Shown here one piece after another: positions 58,730-64,000 of a DNA stretch of 64,000 bases. Position 1 is the first letter of the stretch; each line of letters starts with the position of its first letter. The stretch is from assembly GCF_000717745.1 (NCBI RefSeq), contig NZ_JOBH01000010.1:580274-644273 (forward strand), read 5' to 3'. Below the pieces are notes generated by a model. The model made no database searches. It saw only the letters and a list, made by a program, of their open reading frames with translations, and had not been told where the DNA came from. This DNA is from Streptomyces violens. Its GTDB lineage: Bacteria; Actinomycetota; Actinomycetes; Streptomycetales; Streptomycetaceae. Both the position numbers and the translations under genes were made by a program.

Positions 58730-59167
58730 TCAGCAGCGGAAAACGCAGAGAGTGAGGGGTATTTGACCGGTTCTCTGCAGTGATTTGGCGTGCGCGCGGG
58801 TGAGCGGAACGGCCGGCTCGTGTTCGTCGGCCGGCGCGGTGCGGCAGCACACGCACAGGGCGCGCGGGTCGGGGGGAGTGGGCGGTCCGGCAGAGACGCG
58901 GACGGCCCGCCGGAGGTGAGCGGTCTCGGGGCCGACCTCGCCCTCGCTCCCGCCCTTCTTGGCGGTGTGCTTGATCTCTGGGGCGGGGGTGGCGGGCGCG
59001 GCCGGTCCGGCGGGTATGGGCCCGTCGCTCGCGGGCGCGGTCGCCCGTGTCCCGCTCCCGCTCTGCACGGGCTCGGCGAAGGCGAAGCCGGCCGTGCTCA
59101 GCAGGGTCAGCAGTGCGGCAAGGAGAAGCGTCAGGGCAGGGCGTATCGCGGTACCCGGCTTCCCCAT
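58730..59167 (-). CDS. Small secreted protein
   Basis: 145 residues from ATG 59167 with GGAGGAGG just upstream. A classical signal peptide (residues 1-31, ALTLLLAALLTLLSTAGFAFA) precedes a Pro/Ala/Thr-rich mature part. It has a CVCC Cys cluster near residue 105 and ends LCVFRC. No domain is recognised. It may be a structural or regulatory cell-surface peptide. The 215-base gap to the SulP gene shows several short CCGGT-type repeats but no gene. Confidence 0.55.
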   Translation of the reverse strand: MGKPGTAIRPALTLLLAALLTLLSTAGFAFAEPVQSGSGTRATAPASDGPIPAGPAAPATPAPEIKHTAKKGGSEGEVGPETAHLRRAVRVSAGPPTPPDPRALCVCCRTAPADEHEPAVPLTRAHAKSLQRTGQIPLTLCVFRC

Positions 59168-59434
59168 CGTCGCCTCCTCCGGCGTCCGTGGACAGTCAAT
59201 TCCATTGTGTCCAAAGGTGGTTACCCCGAGGCAAGTCGGCGTGTAACCGTCAGGTTAACGCGGTGTTATCGGAGCGGAACGATCTTCTCCGTTCGCTCCG
59301 GCGACCGCCGGGAGCACACCCCGAACCACCACACGCCGGACCTGCCGAACGCTCGGCGACCCCAGCCCGTGACACAACGTGCACACCTTTACCGAACGTT
59401 GACCTCCCCTCGCAGGTTCCCCGGAGGCGAGGGC

Positions 59435-59463
59435 TTGACGCTCGTTTCGGACAAGCGCATATT
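59435..59463 (+). promoter_or_regulatory. Consensus-like vegetative promoter of the ABC fusion gene
   Basis: TTGACG (59435-59440) and CATATT (59458-59463) are separated by 17 bases. The expected start of transcription is at or within a few bases of ATG 59470, so the transcript is probably leaderless. The rest of the 302-base gap (59168-59434) shows no gene. Confidence 0.65.
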
Positions 59464-59469
59464 CAACAC

Positions 59470-61227
59470 ATGATGAATTACGCGTCCGGTGAGACCGACA
59501 GGACGGGCGAGGCCGCAGAGGCGACGGGCGAGGCGCCCGAGGCAGGGAAGGCCGCCGTCCCGGCTCTCCCCGCTGTAAGCGCCCGCGGCCTTTCGGTGGT
59601 CCGCGGCGGCCGGACCGTCCTGGACGCACTCGCCTTCGACGTCCCGCGCGGCCAGGTCACCGGCCTCCTCGGCCCCTCCGGCTGCGGCAAGACCACGCTC
59701 ATGCGCGCCATCGCCGGCACCCAGGCACACGTCACCGGCACGCTCGACGTCCTCGGCCGGCCCGCCGGCGAGGCGTCGCTGCGCCCCCGGATCGGTTACG
59801 TGACCCAGTCCCCGTCCGTCTACGACGACCTCACCGTCCGCCAGAACCTCGCGTACTTCGCCGAGATCCTGCACCCGGGACGGACCGCCCGCGCGGCGCG
59901 CCGGGCAGCCGTCGACCGCGCCATCGACGACGTGGCCCTCACCTCACACGCGGACGTACTCGCCGGGAACCTCTCCGGCGGCCAGCGCAGCCGCGTCTCC
60001 CTCGCGGTGGCGCTCCTCGGCGACCCGGAGCTGCTGGTACTGGACGAGCCGACGGTCGGCCTCGACCCCGTCCTCCGCCGCGACCTCTGGAACCTCTTCC
60101 ACACCCTCGCCACCGACCGCGGCGTGACGCTGCTCGTCTCCTCCCACGTCATGGACGAGGCCGAACGCTGCGACCGCCTCCTCCTGATGCGCGAGGGCCA
60201 GGTCCTGGCGGACGGCTCGCCGGCCGAACTGACGAGCAGCACGGGGACGCCGACGGTGGAGGCGGCTTTCCTCCGGCTGGTCGACGAAGCCACCGCTGAT
60301 CGTGCCCCCACTCAACCCACTCCCACCCCCGCCGCTGTGGGCAATCGTGCCGCTGGGGCGATGGGGGTCCCCCCTGCTCGAGCGAAGCCGAGAGCTTGGG
60401 GGAGGGTGGGCACAGCGGCACCTCAACGGCGGGACGCCGCCCCGACCCACCCGTACCCCGCCGCCGCGCTCGCGCCCCGCCCCCGCCGCGCGCCGGCGCC
60501 CCGCACCGCGGCCACCACCACCCGCGTCCTACGCCAGCTGCACCACGACCCCCGCACCATCGCCCTCATCCTCATCGTCCCGTGCGCGATGATCACCCTG
60601 CTCCGCTACGTCTTCGACGGAAACCCCCGCACGTTCGACGCCACCGGAGCCTCCCTCCTCGGCATCTTCCCGATGATCACGATGTTCCTGGTGACCTCCA
60701 TCGCCACCCTGCGCGAACGCACCTCGGGCACGCTCGAACGCCTCCTCGCCATGCCGCTCGGCAAGGCCGACCTGATCGCCGGTTACGCCCTCGCCTTCGG
60801 CCTGCTCGCCGTCGTCCAATCCGCGCTGGCCACGGCACTCTCCGTATGGCTGCTGGACCTGGACGTCACCGGCTCCCCCTGGCTCCTGCTCCTGGTGGCC
60901 GTCCTGGACGCCCTCCTCGGTACCGCCCTCGGCCTTTTCGTCTCGGCCTTCGCCGCCTCCGAATTCCAGGCCGTGCAATTCATGCCGGCGGTCCTGATGC
61001 CGCAGCTACTGCTCTGCGGCCTCTTCACCCCGCGCGACGAAATGCAGCCGGTACTCTCCGGCCTTTCCGACGTGCTCCCGATGTCGTACGCGGTCGACGC
61101 CATGAACGAAGTACTCCGCCATTCCGACATCACCGGCACCTTCGTCCGCGACGCCGCGATCGTCACCGGCTGCGCCCTCCTGGTGCTCTCTCTGGGCGCC
61201 GCCACCCTCCGCCGCCGAACGCGCTGA
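59470..61227 (+). CDS. ABC transporter, ATPase fused to ABC-2 permease
   Basis: 585 residues. The ATPase half (about 35-275) has Walker A GPSGCGKTT (68-76), LSGGQRSR (168-175) and Walker B LLVLDEPTVGLDP. The permease half (about 350-585) has six helices of ABC-2 type (RTIALILIVPCAMITLLRY, TSGTLERLLAMPLGKADLI). Normally the two parts are separate genes. Here the linker (277-345) is Pro/Ala/Arg-rich and residues ~288-328 are encoded by a composite repeat (60331-60452). It probably exports a drug or lipid. The fusion may be recent. Confidence 0.88.
   Translation: MMNYASGETDRTGEAAEATGEAPEAGKAAVPALPAVSARGLSVVRGGRTVLDALAFDVPRGQVTGLLGPSGCGKTTLMRAIAGTQAHVTGTLDVLGRPAGEASLRPRIGYVTQSPSVYDDLTVRQNLAYFAEILHPGRTARAARRAAVDRAIDDVALTSHADVLAGNLSGGQRSRVSLAVALLGDPELLVLDEPTVGLDPVLRRDLWNLFHTLATDRGVTLLVSSHVMDEAERCDRLLLMREGQVLADGSPAELTSSTGTPTVEAAFLRLVDEATADRAPTQPTPTPAAVGNRAAGAMGVPPARAKPRAWGRVGTAAPQRRDAAPTHPYPAAALAPRPRRAPAPRTAATTTRVLRQLHHDPRTIALILIVPCAMITLLRYVFDGNPRTFDATGASLLGIFPMITMFLVTSIATLRERTSGTLERLLAMPLGKADLIAGYALAFGLLAVVQSALATALSVWLLDLDVTGSPWLLLLVAVLDALLGTALGLFVSAFAASEFQAVQFMPAVLMPQLLLCGLFTPRDEMQPVLSGLSDVLPMSYAVDAMNEVLRHSDITGTFVRDAAIVTGCALLVLSLGAATLRRRTR
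60331..60452 (+). repeat. Composite repeat inside the ABC fusion linker
   Basis: The outer element (GCCGCTGTGGGCAATCGTGC ... TGGGCACAGCGGCACC ... GACGCCGCCCC) is also present at 62190-62274. Its centre is interrupted at 60361-60404 by a second element, with arms GGGGGTCCCCCC and GCTTGGGGGAG around CTCGAGCGAAGCCGAGA. Both are palindromic. The composite keeps the reading frame open. Confidence 0.8.
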
Positions 61228-61353
61228 CCGGCCGCGGACAGCCCGGCCACTCGCCCACAACGTGGAACACCCCCGCACGCCCGCCCCACCCGATGCGACG
61301 ATGACCGTACGGACAAGGCCCAGGCCCGGCGCAGCGTAGAGGTGAACGGCACC

Positions 61354-62163
61354 ATGACCCAGAAGGTCGCAGTACTCGGTACAGGAAAGATCGGCGAAGC
61401 CCTGCTCAGTGGCATGATCCGCGGTGGCTGGTCCCCGTCCGACCTCCTGGTCACCGCCCGCCGCCCCGAGCGCGCCGCCCAGCTCCGCGAGAAGTACGGC
61501 GTCGAGACCGTCGGCAACGCCGAGGCCGCCAAGGCCGCCGACACGCTCATCCTCACGGTCAAGCCGCAGGACATGGGCAAGCTCATGGACGAGCTCGCCC
61601 CCCACGTCCCCGCCGACCGCCTCGTCATCAGCGCCGCCGCCGGCATCCCCACCTCCTTCTTCGAGGAGCGCCTGGCCCCGAACACCCCCGTCGTACGGGT
61701 CATGCCGAACACCCCCGCCCTCGTCGACGAAGGCATGTCCGTCATCTCCGCCGGCACCCACGCCACCGACGAGCACCTCGTGCACGCCGAGGAGATTTTC
61801 GGCCGCGTCGGCAAGACGCTGCGCGTCCCCGAGAGCCAGCAGGACGCCTGCACCGCGCTCTCCGGCTCCGGCCCGGCCTACTTCTACTTCCTCGTCGAGG
61901 CCATGACCGACGCCGGCATCCTCCTCGGCCTGCCCCGCGACAAGGCGCACGACCTGATCGTCCAGGCCGCCATCGGCGCCGCCGTGATGCTCCGCGACAG
62001 CGGCGAGCACCCGGTCAAACTCCGCGAAAACGTCACGTCCCCGGCGGGCACGACCATCAACGCCATCCGCGAACTGGAAAACCACGGCGTACGCGCCGCC
62101 CTGATCGCCGCCCTCGAAGCAGCCCGAGACCGCAGCCGAGAACTCGCCTCCGGCAACGGCTGA
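61354..62163 (+). CDS. proC: Pyrroline-5-carboxylate reductase
   Basis: 269 residues from ATG 61354 with GAGGTG upstream, preferred over GTG 61342. It carries out the last step of proline synthesis. The Rossmann motif is VAVLGTGKIGEALLSGM (5-21), and VRVMPNTPALV and TALSGSGPAYFYFLVEAM are typical. The signature region is NVTSPAGTTINAIRELENHGVRAALI. It is followed by a repeat and converges on trpS. Confidence 0.95.
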   Translation: MTQKVAVLGTGKIGEALLSGMIRGGWSPSDLLVTARRPERAAQLREKYGVETVGNAEAAKAADTLILTVKPQDMGKLMDELAPHVPADRLVISAAAGIPTSFFEERLAPNTPVVRVMPNTPALVDEGMSVISAGTHATDEHLVHAEEIFGRVGKTLRVPESQQDACTALSGSGPAYFYFLVEAMTDAGILLGLPRDKAHDLIVQAAIGAAVMLRDSGEHPVKLRENVTSPAGTTINAIRELENHGVRAALIAALEAARDRSRELASGNG

Positions 62164-62189
62164 CCTCCCCTAGCTGCGGGCGACCTGCC

Positions 62190-62274
62190 GCCGCTGTGGG
62201 CAATCGTGCCGCTGGGGCGGCACGGGTGGGCACAGCGGCACCTCCACGGCGGGGACGCCGCCCCACCCACCCCC
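62190..62274. repeat. Uninterrupted copy of the outer palindromic repeat
   Basis: It matches the outer parts of 60331-60452 but lacks the central insert; GCAC occupies that place. Inverted arms (GCCGCTGTG / CACAGCGGC) flank it. It lies between convergent proC and trpS and may terminate both. Confidence 0.8.
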
Positions 62275-62291
62275 GCCCCCACGGCGCCGCG

Positions 62292-63284
62292 CTACGCCAG
62301 CAGCCCGACCGCCCGATAAGCCGCGTCCACCCGAGGCCGCGCCATCCCACGGGCCCGCTCCGCCCCCTCCCGCAACACCCCGTCGACATACGACGGCTCG
62401 GCCGCCAACTCCGCATGCCGCTCCCGAATCGGCCGCAACACCTCCACCACCGCCTCCGCCGTGTCCTTCTTCAACGCCCCGTACGAGTCGTACTCCGCCG
62501 CCAGCCCCCGCGGATCGCGGCCCGTACACGCCGCCAGCACGTCCAGCAGATTCGCGACCCCCGGCCGCTCCTCCCGGTCGTACACGACATCGCTGCCCGC
62601 GTCCGTGACGGCCCGCATCACCTTCTTGCGCACCGCCTCCGGCTCATCCAGCAGATAGACGATCCCCGCCGTACGGGCGCGCGACTTCCCCATCTTCACC
62701 GTCGGCTCCTGGAGATCCATCACCCGCGCCGCCACCGCCGGCAGCGTCGTCCTCGGCACCACGAACGTCTGCCCGTACCGCTGGTTGAACCGGACCGCCA
62801 GATCCCGCGTGAGCTCCACGTGCTGCGCCTGGTCCTCACCCACAGGCACCTCATCCGTCCCGTACGCCAGGATGTCCGCCGCCATCAGCGTCGGATACGT
62901 CAGCAGCGACAGCCGTACGCTCCCGCCCCGCTCGCGCTCCCGCGCGGCCTTCTCCTTGTACTGGATCATGCGCCGCATCTCGCCGTCCGTGGCCGTGCAC
63001 TCCATCAGGTACGCCAGCCGCGCGTGCTCATCCACCTGGCTCTGCACGAATACCGTGCACCGCTCGGGATCCAGCCCGGCGGCCAGCAACAACGTCGCCG
63101 CCTGCCGGCTGAGCCGCCGCACCCGCGCCGGATCGTGGTCGACGGTCAGCGCGTGCAGGTCCACCACGCAGAACAGCGCGTCCGCCCGGTACTGGTCCTC
63201 CGCTACCCAGCGCCGCATCGCCCCGAGGTAATTGCCCAGCGTCAGATGCCCCGTCGGCTGCACACCACTGAAGATCCGCGTCAT
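62292..63284 (-). CDS. trpS: Tryptophanyl-tRNA synthetase, auxiliary (indolmycin-resistant) type
   Basis: 330 residues. The class I HIGH-equivalent is PTGHLTLGNYLGAM (10-23) and KMSKS is KMGKS. ALFCVVDLHALTV and YPTLMAADILAYGTDEVPVGEDQAQHVELTRDLA fit TrpRS. Its upstream leader has a Trp-Trp leader peptide and attenuator. In S. coelicolor that arrangement belongs to trpRS1, the auxiliary enzyme induced by indolmycin. The identity as a TrpRS is certain; the resistant type is inferred from the leader and locus. Confidence 0.92.
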   Translation of the reverse strand: MTRIFSGVQPTGHLTLGNYLGAMRRWVAEDQYRADALFCVVDLHALTVDHDPARVRRLSRQAATLLLAAGLDPERCTVFVQSQVDEHARLAYLMECTATDGEMRRMIQYKEKAARERERGGSVRLSLLTYPTLMAADILAYGTDEVPVGEDQAQHVELTRDLAVRFNQRYGQTFVVPRTTLPAVAARVMDLQEPTVKMGKSRARTAGIVYLLDEPEAVRKKVMRAVTDAGSDVVYDREERPGVANLLDVLAACTGRDPRGLAAEYDSYGALKKDTAEAVVEVLRPIRERHAELAAEPSYVDGVLREGAERARGMARPRVDAAYRAVGLLA

Positions 63285-63377
63285 TTCCGGTCCCCTTACC
63301 TGCTCGGTCGCTCACGACCTGTCAGTCGCTCGCGTACGTGGAGACCGCCGCACCGATCCGACCGGCCGGCTGCGGGA

Positions 63378-63414
63378 GGGAGAAACGCGAACGGCCGCCG
63401 GAGGCGGCGGCCGT
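63378..63414 (-). terminator. trpS attenuator (intrinsic terminator in the leader)
   Basis: Reading the minus strand, a perfect 10-bp stem (ACGGCCGCCG / CGGCGGCCGT, 63391-63414) is followed by a moderately T-rich stretch (TTCGCGTTTCTCCC). The upstream segment CGGCGGCCG near 63436-63444 could pair with the same arm to form an antiterminator. Confidence 0.75.
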
Positions 63415-63443
63415 GATCATGCATGCGCTGTGGTCGGCCGCCG

Positions 63444-63485
63444 TCAGGCGGGCCACCACTGCTGTACGAGCGCACGCGTATGCAT
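63444..63485 (-). CDS. Tryptophan leader peptide of trpS
   Basis: A 13-residue ORF, MHTRALVQQWWPA, has two tandem Trp codons near its end. ATG (63485) is preceded by a GAGG ribosome site and the stop overlaps the antiterminator arm. This is the classical layout for ribosome-mediated attenuation: a stall at Trp codons favours read-through into trpS. Confidence 0.82.
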   Translation of the reverse strand: MHTRALVQQWWPA

Positions 63486-63525
63486 GGCCCTCACAGTACT
63501 GTCCGGACCGCCGTCAGGCACGGGT

Positions 63526-63554
63526 TTGAACGAACTCGGAGCCTCGTGTAGTGT
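63526..63554 (+). promoter_or_regulatory. First promoter of an rRNA operon (P1-type)
   Basis: TTGAAC (63526-63531), a 17-base spacer and TAGTGT (63549-63554) face the right edge. A 9-bp inverted repeat (AACTCGGAG / CTCCGAGTT, 63533-63541 and 63556-63564) straddles the -10. The stretch 63286-63525 holds the trpS leader; nothing else is seen. Confidence 0.6.
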
Positions 63555-63644
63555 CCTCCGAGTTGCCACGGGGCCAACCAGCTCCCGGCAGCCACTCACG
63601 CCGCCCGGCGGCACCCCATTACTGCACGGCCTTCCTTCGGGAAC

Positions 63645-63664
63645 AATTTCGGCATGCCGAAATT
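63645..63664. repeat. Perfect 20-bp palindrome upstream of the rrn promoters
   Basis: AATTTCGGCATGCCGAAATT is fully self-complementary. It lies between P1 and the downstream promoter array in gene-free DNA. Confidence 0.6.
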
Positions 63665-63704
63665 CAACCGACCGGCTCGATTATGAACCGGCAGCGAAAA
63701 CCGC

Positions 63705-63994
63705 TAAAGTAGTGGACACGCCGGAAACGCGACAGAGAAATTCTGCCGCTGACGGGCGGGCCCGCCGACAGGGCTCGGAAACAAATTCGGACCGGAAACG
63801 GAACGGACGAGGATCTGGTAAAGTCGGAACCGCCGAAAGGGAAAGCCCGAAAGGGCCGGACCGGAAAGCAACCCCGCTCCAACAGGGGGCCGGATCACTG
63901 AAAAAGGATCTGGTAAGGTTGGAACCGCGAAGAAGCCGAAAGGCCGAAACGCACCGGCGAAAATCGGAGCCGCAAGGATCTGATAGAGTCGGAA
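63705..63994 (+). promoter_or_regulatory. Tandem promoter array of an rRNA operon
   Basis: A TAAAGT -10 at 63705 is followed by three copies of GGATCTGRTARRGTYGGAA at 63811-63829, 63906-63924 and 63976-63994. Each contains a -10 hexamer (TAAAGT, TAAGGT, TAGAGT) but no good -35. This pattern is the usual upstream region of Streptomyces 16S genes, which have several promoters. The rRNA gene itself is beyond the window. Confidence 0.75.
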
Positions 63995-64000
63995 ACGCAA

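Noticed and set aside
62292..63284. Loss of function in trpS because KMSKS reads KMGKS
   Set aside because: All other motifs and the length are normal, and a Gly at this place is tolerated in class I enzymes. Not treated as damage.
63500..64000. tRNA or rRNA gene at the right edge
   Set aside because: No cloverleaf or 16S 5' sequence is seen; only promoter-like and leader repeats.

Overview
The window is high-GC (roughly 70% or more) DNA with dense gene packing, frequent GTG starts, ATGA/GTGA overlaps, and GC-rich hairpin terminators often lacking U-tracts. It encodes Lsr2, the SigE/Cse envelope-stress system, a DUF2520-PanC pair and a SCO3374-type protein. These place it in Streptomyces or a very close relative, in conserved core chromosome rather than a terminal arm. 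No CRISPR array, insertion sequence, transposase, tRNA or prophage was seen.

Layout. 1-4 kb: an OpuC-type osmoprotectant ABC importer. 4-10 kb: a coiled-coil membrane protein, an orphan NuoD translationally coupled to a MidA/NDUFAF7-like methyltransferase, and a DesK/NarL-type two-component pair. 10-20 kb: an HTH regulator, a threonine aldolase, and a cofactor operon for pantothenate, NAD and CoA (DUF2520 protein, panC, nadB, nadC, coaX). 20-25 kb: a BlaI-type repressor, an amino-acid N-acetyltransferase, lsr2, a SCO3374-like protein and clpC. 25-31 kb: two tandem NACHT (STAND) NTPases, the most immune-like genes here. 31-35 kb: a secreted M23 peptidase and a TetR/MFS exporter pair with two matching operators. 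35-38.5 kb: sigE-cseA-cseB-cseC. 38.7-44.3 kb: mutY, a flavin-barrel protein, and radA/disA for c-di-AMP and genome integrity. 44.5-51.8 kb: a membrane sigma-like/BACON fusion, a Ppx/GppA phosphatase, a sugar isomerase, a TetR regulator and ilvD. 51.8-59.2 kb: a Ser/Thr kinase with a PQQ-like propeller, an SH3-like protein, an M1 peptidase lipoprotein, a SulP anion transporter and a small secreted protein. 59.4-64 kb: an ABC ATPase-permease fusion whose linker is encoded by a nested repeat, proC, trpS with a Trp-Trp leader peptide and attenuator, then a promoter array typical of an rRNA operon whose 16S gene would lie just beyond the right edge.

Shared themes are envelope and osmotic stress (OpuC, SigE/Cse, M23, Ser/Thr kinase, DisA), cofactor and amino-acid biosynthesis, and protein quality control (ClpC). 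The observations most worth a second look are: the methyltransferase-NuoD coupling, including the target-type arginine; the NACHT pair with a shared front and divergent sensor ends; the trpS attenuator; repeats of one family nested inside other repeats, one of them in coding sequence; the sigma-like/zinc/membrane/BACON fusion; and the paired TetR operators.
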